This document shows, in pieces, positions 42,920 to 51,867 of a stretch of DNA of 64,000 nucleotides. A model generated the notes under the pieces. That model saw only the letters and a program-made list of their open reading frames with translations, was not told the origin of the DNA and did not search any database. A program made the position numbers and the translations under genes. Origin of the DNA: Marinomonas transparens (lineage in GTDB: Bacteria > Pseudomonadota > Gammaproteobacteria > Pseudomonadales > Marinomonadaceae); contig NZ_JAEMNX010000003.1 of NCBI RefSeq assembly GCF_016463975.1, positions 248,001 through 312,000 on the forward strand, given 5' to 3'. Every line of letters begins with the position of its first letter. Within the stretch, counting starts at the first letter, position 1.

Positions 42920-44068
42920 ATGGCTCTAGGTAAAGTAACTCAATTAGAATTCAAAACATCGATTGATCCTAAAACCGGATCAAGCATAACTCAATTGACG
43001 CCAGACAATGCGGTCTGCCATCGCAACTACTTCTATCAGAAATGTTTTACCAATGACGGCAGCAAGCTACTTTTTGCTGCCGACTTTGATGGTCACTGGA
43101 ACTATCATCTCATGGATTTAAAGGCTCAAACCGCCACGCAACTGACCGAAGGAGCTGGTGACAATACCTTTGGAGGTTTTTTAACCACTGACAATAAATC
43201 ACTGATTTTTGTTAAAAGTGACCATGCTTTAATAAAAGTCAATCTAGAGACACAGGCCCATGATGTACTTTATGAAGTAGAAAGCGGCTGGGTTGGTTAT
43301 GGTACCTGGGTACCAAATAGTGAATGTACTAAGATCGTTGGCATTGAAATCAAAGAGAGCGATTACCTACCATTAACCGACTGGAAGAAGTTCGCAGAGC
43401 AATATCATCGCAACCCAGTTTGTCGCCTTTTTTCTGTTGACCTATCCACTGGCGAACGCACGACAGTACTAGAGCAAAAAGTTTGGATGGGACACCCGAT
43501 TTACCGCCCATTTGATGACAGCATGGTGGCTTTCTGCCACGAGGGACCTCATGACCTCGTCAGAAACCGCATGTGGTTCGTGGATGAGAACGGTGACAAC
43601 GTACGTAAAGTACGCGACCAAGAAGAAGGTGAAGCCTGCACCCATGAATTTTGGGTACCAGATGGCTCTAAAATGATTTTCGTCTCTTATATGCACGGTG
43701 AGACAGATCGCTGGATGTGCTCTATTGACCCAACAACACTGGCTTTCAAAAAAGAAATGAAAATGCCAGCCTGTAGCCATTTAATGAGTAATTTTGATGG
43801 CACCATGGTCGTGGGTGATGGATCAGACACCCCTGTCGATGTTGCTGACACCTCTGGCCATCAACTTGAAAATGACCCAAATCTGTATTTATTTGATCTG
43901 AAAGCAGGCACCTCAAAAATCATCTGCACCCATGATACTAGCTGGGACGTATTAGCTGGGAATCGTCAGATTAACCATCCACATCCCTCTTTCACCCCCG
44001 ACAACAGTGCTGTACTTTACGGCTCAGATAAGAACGGCACACCCGCCATCTATATGGCAACCATCTAA
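42920..44068 (+). CDS. ogl: Oligogalacturonate lyase Ogl (PL22)
   Basis: Cytoplasmic enzyme that cleaves digalacturonate and unsaturated digalacturonate into 5-keto-4-deoxyuronate, the last depolymerisation step of pectin. The 382-residue length agrees. The beta-propeller pattern shows as repeats such as NDGSKLLFAADFDGHWNYHLMDL (near 44-66) and VPDGSKMIFVSYMH. Metal and catalytic histidines are expected in ACTHEFW, PACSHLMSN and NRQINHPHPSF, all visible. There is no signal peptide. AGAGGAAGAG precedes the ATG. It is divergent from the tog operon. Confidence 0.95.
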   Translation: MALGKVTQLEFKTSIDPKTGSSITQLTPDNAVCHRNYFYQKCFTNDGSKLLFAADFDGHWNYHLMDLKAQTATQLTEGAGDNTFGGFLTTDNKSLIFVKSDHALIKVNLETQAHDVLYEVESGWVGYGTWVPNSECTKIVGIEIKESDYLPLTDWKKFAEQYHRNPVCRLFSVDLSTGERTTVLEQKVWMGHPIYRPFDDSMVAFCHEGPHDLVRNRMWFVDENGDNVRKVRDQEEGEACTHEFWVPDGSKMIFVSYMHGETDRWMCSIDPTTLAFKKEMKMPACSHLMSNFDGTMVVGDGSDTPVDVADTSGHQLENDPNLYLFDLKAGTSKIICTHDTSWDVLAGNRQINHPHPSFTPDNSAVLYGSDKNGTPAIYMATI

Positions 44069-44174
44069 GCATTAACCGAACGTCTGTTGCCTAGGGTTAC
44101 TCTCTGGGCAATGCCCTTTGCCCTCGAAAGCTCTGCTTACGGGGGATTTTTTTGTCTTTTTCTAAACACAAAAA

Positions 44175-44208
44175 AAAGGTTGCGGACCCCTATCCCCCGC
44201 AACCTCAA
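44175..44208 (-). terminator. Rho-independent terminator of the semialdehyde dehydrogenase gene
   Basis: Nine-base arms AGGTTGCGG / CCGCAACCT with an eleven-base loop, followed on the minus strand by eight T residues. Confidence 0.85.
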
Positions 44209-44246
44209 AAAAGAGCAATACCCAATAACCATCGCCCGTTAAAGTA

Positions 44247-45821
44247 CTATTTCATTTCCCCATCCACCAACTGAGGAATCGTCAGTGGATTCTGATTTTG
44301 CACACTTAAAGGCAACAGTGTGGCAGGAAAGTCTTGATAACAGACAGGACGTACAAAACGGTCAATCGCAGCAGCGCCCACCGAAGTAGAACGACTGTCT
44401 GACGTTGCAGGGAAAGGACCGCCATGAACCATAGCCTGACAAACCTCGACACCTGTAGGGTAACCATTACACAACAAACGACCTGCTTTACGCTCAAGCG
44501 TTGGCAATAAATCCGCTACAGCCGTCACATCTGCATCGTCCATTTGAATCGTGGCCGTTAACTGCCCTTCCAAATGCTCTGCAATCAATCGATACTCACC
44601 CAAATTACGACATTTAATCACCAATGAAGCCGAACCAAATACCTCACCTTCTAAACGCTTATCAGATAAAAAAGTCGCTGCATCAGTAACAAAAACATGG
44701 GCCTGACATTGGTTAGGTGCTTCTGATGTATTCGCTTTGGCTAATAAGGTCACCTTGTCATTATTGGCTAGGGCATTCACGCCATCACAATAGGCCTGAT
44801 AAATTCCTGCCGTTAACATAGTTTGTGTCGTAAGCGCGCTGATATCTTCGGCCACTTGGGCAAGGAAGTCCTCTGAGCCTTCACCATCCAGAAAGACCAC
44901 TAGACCAGGGTTCGTGCAAAACTGCCCCGCCCCCATAGTCAATGAACCAACAAAGCCAGATGCGACAGCCTTAGCTTGCTGAGCCAACTTACTTGGCATA
45001 ATGAAAACCGGATTAATACTGCTCATTTCTGCGTACACAGGAATCGGCTCAGGACGATTCGCGGCAATATTCATTAACGCGATACCACCGGAACGAGAGC
45101 CAGTAAAGCCCACCGCTTTTACATGAGGGTGTGCCACTAATGCACCACCAACATCTGCGCCAGCACCAAACAAAAGAGAGAAAACGCCTTCTGGTAAATC
45201 ACATTTTTTCACGGCAGATTGTATGGCACGGCCAACCAGCTCTGACGTTCCCGGATGGGCTGAATGTGCCTTCACCACAACAGGACAGCCAGCAGCCAAA
45301 GCCGAAGCCGTATCACCTCCAGCAACGGAAAAAGCCAATGGGAAATTACTTGCACCAAACACAGCAACCGGGCCCAAAGGGATTTTTTGAAAACGCAGAT
45401 CAGAACGAGGCAAAGGAGTACGTCCAGGCATCGCAGAATCAATACGAGCATCAATAAATTTGCCCATACGAACCACAGAAGCAAACATGCGTAATTGTCC
45501 CATAGTACGGCCCCGTTCCCCTTCAATACGAGCTTGAGGCAAACCGGTTTCCGCCATGGCCCGAGTCACTAACACATCACCAAGGGCTAAAATTTCATCC
45601 GCAATGCATTCCAAAAATGCGGCACGTCGCTCTGTAGAAATCGCTCGATAAATATCAAATGCTTGCCAAGCCAAAGCCATCGCTTGATCGACATGTTGTT
45701 GATCGCCCCCCAAGTACTCAGGCTCAAGAAATTCATTGGTTGCAGGATTAAGAGCTCGAATGGCTTTTTTATGACCTTTAATTGATTGTTGACCAATCAA
45801 CATATGTCCCGAAATTTGCAT
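44247..45821 (-). CDS. Alpha-ketoglutaric semialdehyde (2,5-dioxovalerate) dehydrogenase
   Basis: Oxidises 2,5-dioxopentanoate to 2-oxoglutarate, the last step of the oxidative uronate route. This is a 524-residue aldehyde dehydrogenase of the KGSADH group: the cofactor part is PLGPVAVFGASNFPLAFSVAGGDTASALAAGCPVVVKAH, the general-base glutamate lies in PVYAEMSSINPV (about 270-281) and the catalytic cysteine in GAGQFCTNPG (about 310-319). GAGGAA precedes the chosen ATG; an earlier start would add 16 unlike residues. It follows kdgD, which makes its substrate. Confidence 0.9.
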   Translation of the reverse strand: MQISGHMLIGQQSIKGHKKAIRALNPATNEFLEPEYLGGDQQHVDQAMALAWQAFDIYRAISTERRAAFLECIADEILALGDVLVTRAMAETGLPQARIEGERGRTMGQLRMFASVVRMGKFIDARIDSAMPGRTPLPRSDLRFQKIPLGPVAVFGASNFPLAFSVAGGDTASALAAGCPVVVKAHSAHPGTSELVGRAIQSAVKKCDLPEGVFSLLFGAGADVGGALVAHPHVKAVGFTGSRSGGIALMNIAANRPEPIPVYAEMSSINPVFIMPSKLAQQAKAVASGFVGSLTMGAGQFCTNPGLVVFLDGEGSEDFLAQVAEDISALTTQTMLTAGIYQAYCDGVNALANNDKVTLLAKANTSEAPNQCQAHVFVTDAATFLSDKRLEGEVFGSASLVIKCRNLGEYRLIAEHLEGQLTATIQMDDADVTAVADLLPTLERKAGRLLCNGYPTGVEVCQAMVHGGPFPATSDSRSTSVGAAAIDRFVRPVCYQDFPATLLPLSVQNQNPLTIPQLVDGEMK

Positions 45822-45933
45822 ACATTCCTCCGTCATAAAAGCAGACAGTAAAATAAAGCAGCACATCATTGTGATGCTCTATAGATAATTAGGATTAACG
45901 ACTATTCATTCTCAGTACTATTTATTCACAGCA

Positions 45934-46845
45934 CTATTTATTTTTAGTAATAAGGGCTTTCAAGCGGCTCTCTTGTTCTGCCGTTGGCATAGTCAATGGA
46001 GCACGTACATCACCCGCTGAACGACCTATTAACGAGGCCCCAGTTTTAATCAAACTCACCGCATAGCCTTTTTTCTCATCACGAAGACGACAAAATGGAA
46101 TGAAAAAGTCTTTGATGATCGCCGTCACCGTATCGCTTTCACCAGCACGCAAAGCCTTATAGAAACGATTGGCCATTTCTGGCATAAAGTTAAATACCGC
46201 TGAAGAATAGGTGTTAACACCAATAGATAGGTAAGCTTCAGCAAAAATCTCAGCGGTTGGAACCCCCCCAATATAAACCAAACGATCGCCCACGGTTTTC
46301 ACCGTATCATTCAATGCTGCGATATTGCCGACACCATCTTTTAGGGCAATCATGTTGGGATTTTTTGCGGCAAGTAATTTCACGTTTTCAGCACTCAAAA
46401 TGCCATTACCACGATTATAATAAATAAACTGAATTGGACTGCTTTGCATAATTTGCGAAGCGTATTCAATAATGCCATCTTCTGGACATTCGGTTAGAAA
46501 AGGAGGCATCAGCAAAATGCCATCACAGCCAGCTTCTTCTGCGGCTTTTACAAACGCTTTGGCTTCCACAACACTACGCCCAGCGCTGGCGATAACAGGT
46601 ACACGCCCCGCCACAGTCTCGACTGCAATCTGACAAATTTCTTTGTACTCATCTAAACCTAAAGAAAAAAACTCCCCAGTTCCTCCGGCCACAAAAACCG
46701 ACGAGACATCATGCTCAACAAACCACTCAATACGTTGCTTGTAGGTATCTGCTTGAAACTTGCCATTTGCATCAAAATCGGTAATAGGGAAAGACAGTAA
46801 ACCGTCGCTTAAAGATGCTCTAATTCGATCAGTAGAAAGTGCCAT
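45934..46845 (-). CDS. kdgD: 5-dehydro-4-deoxyglucarate dehydratase
   Basis: Dehydrates and decarboxylates 5-keto-4-deoxyglucarate to 2,5-dioxopentanoate. It is a 303-residue member of the DHDPS/NAL aldolase family. LLSFPITDFDANGKFQ near the start, GGTGEFFSLGLDEY (about 54-67), a tyrosine in FIYYNRGNG (about 139-147) and the Schiff-base lysine in MIALKDGVGN (about 172-181) all fit KdgD. It is in the minus-strand order udh, kdgD, semialdehyde dehydrogenase. Two strong palindromes lie just upstream. Confidence 0.94.
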   Translation of the reverse strand: MALSTDRIRASLSDGLLSFPITDFDANGKFQADTYKQRIEWFVEHDVSSVFVAGGTGEFFSLGLDEYKEICQIAVETVAGRVPVIASAGRSVVEAKAFVKAAEEAGCDGILLMPPFLTECPEDGIIEYASQIMQSSPIQFIYYNRGNGILSAENVKLLAAKNPNMIALKDGVGNIAALNDTVKTVGDRLVYIGGVPTAEIFAEAYLSIGVNTYSSAVFNFMPEMANRFYKALRAGESDTVTAIIKDFFIPFCRLRDEKKGYAVSLIKTGASLIGRSAGDVRAPLTMPTAEQESRLKALITKNK

Positions 46846-46868
46846 AATAAGGTCCTCATTTTCTCAAT

Positions 46869-46910
46869 TTACCCAAATTTGGGTAACAGAAATACCTACC
46901 CAAATTTGGG
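46869..46910 (-). promoter_or_regulatory. Twin palindromes upstream of kdgD
   Basis: TTACCCAAATTTGGGTAA (46869-46886, perfect over 18 bases) and CCCAAATTTGGG (46899-46910, perfect over 12) have centres 27 bases apart. They lie 24-65 bases before the kdgD start and probably bind a regulator in tandem. The sequence differs from the KdgR box and from the CATAGTATG sites, so a third regulator may act here. Confidence 0.6.
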
Positions 46911-46998
46911 CAAAAATTTCACATTAGTTAGTAAGTAATAGTGTTTAGTTGAAGTTGGATTCTGACTTAAGCTTTACAAAGTAATACCGCCTATAAAA

Positions 46999-47796
46999 TC
47001 ACCCGTCTTCAAAGTGTCCAGCAGTAGCAAAAAAGCCCCCTTGAAACAAAAGAACGGGATTGTCATCCGCCATAGGTGGATCATTTTTAAAAACCTCGTC
47101 TTCGAACTCTGCCGATGAGTCCTGTGGCTGCCAGCCAACAAAGTTGGCATAGCGATTATCCCACCATGAACAAGGGTTATTAGAGGCACCATATATCACA
47201 GTGCATCCCAAACGATTAACTGCATAAATTTTCTTGATCAGAGAGGCTAAATCTCCTTCGCTTAACCAAGTTGATAACATGCGGCGATCAACTGGCTTAG
47301 GTAAACAACTGCCAATACGAACCAAAGCGGATTCAATACCAAATTTATCAAAGTAATATTGCGCCATTAGCTCACCAAACCCTTTAGATACGCCATATAA
47401 ACTGTCTGGGCGCATCGGGCTTTTAGCGTCTAATCGCTCCTCTCGTGAATGAAAGCCCACCACATGATTAGAACTGGCAAAAAAGATACGTTTCACCCCT
47501 AACTGACGGGCGGCTTCGTAAATATGATAAGCCCCTTTGAGATTGCCATTCATAATGCTATCAAAGGTGCCTTCGATGGACTGCCCACCAAGATGAATAA
47601 TACCATCACAACCTTCCACTAGACCCAACACAGAATCCAGATCCCCCAAGTCACAAGCCTTAAACAACTCACCTTGAGCGAGATTCTCAATCGGCACTAT
47701 ATCTGACAGAAGCAGCTCATCAGCCCAACCAGCCAATGCTTTTCGCATCGCCTTCCCTAAGGTTCCTGCTGCACCTGTTAGTAATACTCTTTTCAT
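46999..47796 (-). CDS. udh: Uronate dehydrogenase
   Basis: NAD-dependent oxidation of galacturonate or glucuronate to the aldarolactone, opening the oxidative route. It is a 265-residue extended-type SDR with the cofactor motif TGAAGTLG (about 7-14), CDGIIHLGGQSIEG (about 64-77), the catalytic serine in FFASSNHVVGF (about 105-115) and Y-x-x-x-K as YGVSK (about 134-138), in the order of known Udh proteins. It lies between the TRAP genes and kdgD, in line with uptake, oxidation, then dehydration. Confidence 0.93.
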   Translation of the reverse strand: MKRVLLTGAAGTLGKAMRKALAGWADELLLSDIVPIENLAQGELFKACDLGDLDSVLGLVEGCDGIIHLGGQSIEGTFDSIMNGNLKGAYHIYEAARQLGVKRIFFASSNHVVGFHSREERLDAKSPMRPDSLYGVSKGFGELMAQYYFDKFGIESALVRIGSCLPKPVDRRMLSTWLSEGDLASLIKKIYAVNRLGCTVIYGASNNPCSWWDNRYANFVGWQPQDSSAEFEDEVFKNDPPMADDNPVLLFQGGFFATAGHFEDG

Positions 47797-47841
47797 TATT
47801 CTCCCCTTTACAACAGCCTAATAGACTAGCTTGTGATCCAA

Positions 47842-49125
47842 TTAACTGGTTATCCAGTTAGGCAATGCCAAAGACATAGAAGGCACAAAAGTCACTAGCA
47901 TCAAGGCTGTTAGAATTGCCAAGTAGAAAGGCCAAATGGTTTTAACGGCTTTTTGAATGGGCACACCACCAATGGCACAACCGACAAATAAGCAACCACC
48001 AACCGGCGGCGTACACAAGCCAAGGCCCAAGTTCATCATCAGCATGACACCAAATTGAATCGGGTCCATTCCCAAACCAACCGCCACAGGTAAGAAGATA
48101 GGCGTACAAATCAAAATCAATGCTGCCATGTCCATAATCATGCCAAGTAACAACAGGATTAAGTTCATCATCAACAAGATAACAATGGGGTTATCTGAAA
48201 TAGACGTCAGAGTTTCAGCCAAGACCTTTGGCACTTCATACAAGGCCAACATGTAACCAAATGCTGAGGCACAGCCCACTAAGATCATCACCAAACCAGT
48301 GGTTCGAACCGCACGTATTACCGCGACCCAAAAATCCTTGAGACTCAGAGAACGATAGACCAGTGCTGTAATGAAAACGGCATAAATCGCCCCAATGGCA
48401 CCGGATTCGGTGACCGTAAACACACCAGATAAGGCACCACCTACAACAATAACAGCGGTAATCAACCCTGGAAAGGAAGCTAAAAAAGCGAAAAAGACCA
48501 CCTTGTAGCCGGCAAACTCTTCCGTAGGATAATTTCTACGTACCGCAACCCAACGGGCCACGACCCCCAACAAAAGACACATTAAAATGCCAGGAACAAC
48601 ACCCGCCATAAATAGGCTAGCAACCGACATACCACCGCCAGCGGCCACCACATACAAAATCATATTGTGACTAGGTGGAATCATAATCCCAGCGATAGAA
48701 GAGGTAACCGTCACATTTACCGCGTAATCCGCATCATATCCTTTCTCTTTCATCACTGGGATCAATAGCGAACCCAACGCTGAGACATCGGCGACAGCAG
48801 AACCCGAAATACCGCCAAATAACATGCTAGAAAAAACGTTAACCTGACCTAAACCACCGCGCACCCAACCCACAGCGGAAGAAGCGAGACGAATCAAGCG
48901 AGCAGCAATACCACCGTGTAGCATCAGCTCACCGGCAAAAATAAAGAAAGGAATCGCCAATAATGAAAAGGTCGAAGTACCAGCAACAATACGCTGGAAA
49001 CCTATCATTAAAGGTAAACCTTCATACCAAAATGCCGAAATAGCCGCCATCCCTAGTGCAAAAGCGACAGGCACACCCAGCACTGTCAGCAGTGCAAATA
49101 ACCCAAGTAATACAGCTAAGCCCAT
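47842..49125 (-). CDS. TRAP transporter large permease (DctM family), probable uronate uptake
   Basis: Large TRAP subunit with the normal 427-residue length. Characteristic stretches are FFIFAGELMLHGGIAARLIRLA (about 60-81), MLFGGISGSAVADVSALGSLLIPVM (about 101-125) and MIMDMAALILICTPIFLPVA. It follows the small subunit after one base, so the two are translated together. The context (udh directly downstream) points to galacturonate or glucuronate; the ligand is inference. Confidence 0.9.
   Translation of the reverse strand: MGLAVLLGLFALLTVLGVPVAFALGMAAISAFWYEGLPLMIGFQRIVAGTSTFSLLAIPFFIFAGELMLHGGIAARLIRLASSAVGWVRGGLGQVNVFSSMLFGGISGSAVADVSALGSLLIPVMKEKGYDADYAVNVTVTSSIAGIMIPPSHNMILYVVAAGGGMSVASLFMAGVVPGILMCLLLGVVARWVAVRRNYPTEEFAGYKVVFFAFLASFPGLITAVIVVGGALSGVFTVTESGAIGAIYAVFITALVYRSLSLKDFWVAVIRAVRTTGLVMILVGCASAFGYMLALYEVPKVLAETLTSISDNPIVILLMMNLILLLLGMIMDMAALILICTPIFLPVAVGLGMDPIQFGVMLMMNLGLGLCTPPVGGCLFVGCAIGGVPIQKAVKTIWPFYLAILTALMLVTFVPSMSLALPNWITS
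47843..47860. repeat. Inverted repeat at the end of the large TRAP gene
   Basis: TAACTGG / CCAGTTA, perfect seven-base arms around TTAT, overlapping the dctM-family stop. It contains TATCCAGTTA, which also occurs in the inverted repeat at 49712-49744 beside the small subunit gene. Confidence 0.5.
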
Positions 49126-49126
49126 G

Positions 49127-49678
49127 TTACTGGTCCCCTTTTACATCAGAAGAAAGCGAATCAGCAGACACAGATTCATGCATAAATAACCTCATTACAC
49201 CCGTAACGATTCGATAACCTGAAAACAGAGACATCAAAACACCGGAAGCAACAACAGGAAAATATCGAATTCCATCAGAAATCCCTAAAAGAGGAACCGT
49301 TCTAAACCAAGCAAAATCGACCAACTCTTTACCATAGATTGCCATCGCGAGACCAAAAACAAGAATAGTCATATCAATAACAATATCGATCACCTGACTA
49401 GCACGCTTTGGTACAACAAGAGACAAAATATCGACACTTAAATGGGTTCGTTCATGAATACCCACTGCTGCGGCCAAAAAAGTGATGTTCGTCACTAACA
49501 GCAAAGCCATTTGCTCAACCCAAGTTGGCGTATCGTTCAACACATAACGACCAAACACCAACCAACCAAAAGTTGCCACCAGAACAACCATAAAAACGCC
49601 AGATAAAGCGGTAGCGACATAGGCAAGCATATCGAGAAAACGTTCCACAATAGGCTGCTTAGAAGAGGAAGAATCCAT
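49127..49678 (-). CDS. TRAP transporter small permease (DctQ family), probable uronate uptake
   Basis: Small TRAP subunit of 183 residues with about four membrane segments. Family features include FGWLVFGRYVLNDTPTWVEQMALLLVTNITFLAAAVGIHERTHLSVD (about 38-83). It is between the binding-protein gene and the large subunit. An inverted repeat lies between it and the binding-protein gene. Confidence 0.88.
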   Translation of the reverse strand: MDSSSSKQPIVERFLDMLAYVATALSGVFMVVLVATFGWLVFGRYVLNDTPTWVEQMALLLVTNITFLAAAVGIHERTHLSVDILSLVVPKRASQVIDIVIDMTILVFGLAMAIYGKELVDFAWFRTVPLLGISDGIRYFPVVASGVLMSLFSGYRIVTGVMRLFMHESVSADSLSSDVKGDQ

Positions 49679-49711
49679 CGTACTACTCGTTATATAGAAT
49701 TCATCAAATTA

Positions 49712-49744
49712 CGTTTATCCAGTTACCAATTAACCAGATAAACG
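49712..49744 (-). other. Stem-loop between binding-protein and membrane TRAP genes
   Basis: CGTTTATCCAGTTA and TAACCAGATAAACG pair over 14 bases with two mismatches and a five-base loop. It is probably a transcript-stabilising or attenuating structure after the binding-protein gene. Confidence 0.55.
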
Positions 49745-49765
49745 CACCAAACCAAGTATTTAGAT

Positions 49766-50767
49766 TTATGGAGTACTTTGAATTGCATCAATGAAATACT
49801 GCAATGATGGATTATCCTTCACTGCTTTTTTATAAACAGGCGTCATTGCATTTTGGAATGCAGACTTATCCTTGATTTCATTAAATTTAACACCGGACGC
49901 TAACACTTTTTTACGGCTTTCAGTATCACGTTTCGCCCATAGGTCACGCTGTAATGCTGAACTGTTACGAGCTGCTTTTTTCACGGCCACTTGATCTTTA
50001 GTAGACAACTTATCCCAAGCTGCAACACTGACACAGATACACTCAGGTAAAATCAAATGTTCTGTTAAAGAGTAATAAGTCGCTACTTCAAAGTGATTGC
50101 TTGAATCATAAGATGGCCAGTTGTTTTCAGCCCCATCAACCACGCCAGTTTTTAATGATTGGTATACTTCAGAGTAAGCCATGGGTGTTGCATTACCGCC
50201 CAAGGCTTCTACCATGCCGACATAAAGTTCGTTATTCATCACACGAAACTTCTCACCCTTCATATCCGCTGGCGTTTTAATGGCCTTTGAAGTGTTATAG
50301 AAAGAACGAGCACCACCGTCATACCAAGCCAAAGCTTTAATGCCTTTTTTCTCCATAGCCGCGCTCAGTTCATCGCCAACAGGGCCATCCATAACACGAT
50401 GCATATGATCCAAGCCTTTAAAAATAAAAGGCAAAGAAACCACATTCACTTCAGGAACCGCATCACCCATTGGCCCTAAGTTAAAACCAGCAAATTGAAT
50501 CCCGCCAACTTGAAGCATTTGAATAGCGTCCGATTGGTTACCCAATACAGCACCATTGTATACACGGCCAGTAACACGACCATCCGTTGCTTTGTCCGCT
50601 TCTTTTATAAAAGACTCCATTGCCACAGTGACAGGATATCCTGTGTTATGAATATTCCAGCCTTTCCAATCAGCCGCTTGCGTCATCGAAGAAACCGTTG
50701 CTGCAGAAACCGCTGTCGCTAACACCAAAGCAGTACTAAATTTTTTAGTGGGGAATTTTATTTTCAT
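49766..50767 (-). CDS. TRAP transporter substrate-binding protein (DctP family), probable uronate binding
   Basis: Periplasmic receptor of 333 residues; signal peptide about residues 1-31 (cleavage near TQA-ADWK). The family core reads KGEKFRVMNNELYVGMVEALGGNATPMAYSEVYQSLKTGVVDGAENNWPSYDSSNHFEVATYYSLTEH (about 170-237), with the conserved arginine in KFRV. First gene of the minus-strand TRAP unit, divergent from the GntR regulator. Galacturonate or glucuronate is suggested only by the neighbouring catabolic genes. Confidence 0.88.
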   Translation of the reverse strand: MKIKFPTKKFSTALVLATAVSAATVSSMTQAADWKGWNIHNTGYPVTVAMESFIKEADKATDGRVTGRVYNGAVLGNQSDAIQMLQVGGIQFAGFNLGPMGDAVPEVNVVSLPFIFKGLDHMHRVMDGPVGDELSAAMEKKGIKALAWYDGGARSFYNTSKAIKTPADMKGEKFRVMNNELYVGMVEALGGNATPMAYSEVYQSLKTGVVDGAENNWPSYDSSNHFEVATYYSLTEHLILPECICVSVAAWDKLSTKDQVAVKKAARNSSALQRDLWAKRDTESRKKVLASGVKFNEIKDKSAFQNAMTPVYKKAVKDNPSLQYFIDAIQSTP

Positions 50768-50895
50768 TGTTATGCCTCCAATTTTTTTGTTTTGCTTTCA
50801 TATCAAGCACACTTCAAACGCCAAATCATGATTCATAATCACGTTATGCATGCTGACAGTGACATTTGTAACACATGATAAGATGACTTCACAAT

Positions 50896-50910
50896 ATTCA
50901 TAGTATGAAT
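50896..50910. promoter_or_regulatory. Palindromic operator between the TRAP genes and the GntR regulator
   Basis: ATTCATAGTATGAAT, perfect over 15 bases. Its centre CATAGTATG occurs again at 51764-51772 upstream of gci. It lies in the divergent promoter region, so the adjacent GntR protein is the likely ligand. Confidence 0.6.
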
Positions 50911-51042
50911 TTAATTATTATTTTGCCTTTTCTAACCAGAAAGACTACAAATAATAACTAATCATCCTATGTGGTATAGTAAGCAAAAAACCATTACGCA
51001 ACCGACATAGTAAACAAATTAAAGAACAGGCCTATACACAGC

Positions 51043-51768
51043 ATGCCACTAAATAAAAAGACAAAGACCAGTCTGCCGCAAAAAACGGCCATCAAGCTAC
51101 GCGATAGAATCAAGCATAAAGGTATGCTACCTGGTGATAAGCTGCCTACAGAACCGAACCTAATGACGGAACTGGGTGTCAGTCGTACCGTATTGAGAGA
51201 AGCCATTGCCACTTTAAAAGCAGAAGGTCTGGTCGAAGCAAAGCAAGGAGTTGGGGTATTTATTGCCACCCCCAAGAAAGCCCTTCCCTCTTTATTGAGC
51301 AAGAGCACTCAAACACTAACAGACACCATAGAAGCACTAGAATTAAGAGCTGCAGTAGAGGTTGAAGCCGTTGCTTTAGCGATTGCGCGCTGCTCCATTG
51401 CTCAAGAAGCAGAGATCTACCGGTGCTTCGATATCTATGAAAGAAAAAGTCAAAGTGGAGAAAGCGCAGAACAAGAAGATTTTGAGTTCCACCTCTCTAT
51501 TGCCAAAGCCACCAACAACCAACATTTTGTCGACTTTTTAGAAGTATTAGGACGGCGCACTATTCCTCGCGCACGACTTCGGGAAGAGGCAGGGTTACCG
51601 CGGGACTTAGAGATAGATAAATATCTAAATAGTGAGCACAAAGCGATTCTTGAAGCGATCGGAGCAAGAGAAATTGAAGCCGCTCAGCAAGCTATGCGCG
51701 ACCACCTTTTAAATGGTTGCGAACGCTATCGCAAACTCATGAGAGAAATCGAACGCAGCAAGTCATAG
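51043..51768 (+). CDS. GntR-family regulator (FadR subfamily) of the uronate/galactarate genes
   Basis: A 241-residue regulator. Winged helix-turn-helix at about 12-77 (IKLRDRIKHKGMLPGDKLPTEPNLMTELGVSRTVLREAIATLKAEGLVEAKQGVGVFI) and an FCD ligand domain with FEFHLSIAKATNNQHF near 146-161 and SEHKAILEAI near 198-207, which would hold a metal and a sugar acid. It is divergent from the TRAP genes and upstream of gci. Palindromes sharing CATAGTATG lie before both units. Confidence 0.92.
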   Translation: MPLNKKTKTSLPQKTAIKLRDRIKHKGMLPGDKLPTEPNLMTELGVSRTVLREAIATLKAEGLVEAKQGVGVFIATPKKALPSLLSKSTQTLTDTIEALELRAAVEVEAVALAIARCSIAQEAEIYRCFDIYERKSQSGESAEQEDFEFHLSIAKATNNQHFVDFLEVLGRRTIPRARLREEAGLPRDLEIDKYLNSEHKAILEAIGAREIEAAQQAMRDHLLNGCERYRKLMREIERSKS

Positions 51769-51773
51769 TATGA
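51763..51773 (+). promoter_or_regulatory. Second CATAGTATG operator, upstream of gci
   Basis: TCATAGTATGA, perfect over 11 bases, shares its core with the site at 50896-50910. It overlaps the stop codon of the regulator gene and lies about 95 bases before the gci start. Confidence 0.5.
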
Positions 51774-51867
51774 GTTTGTGGTTTTTATAAGATGACCTAT
51801 GCTATGGTTGAGTCATTCGTTCATTGATAATAAAAATAGCACAAGCAAGCATAAGGCACTTAACATT

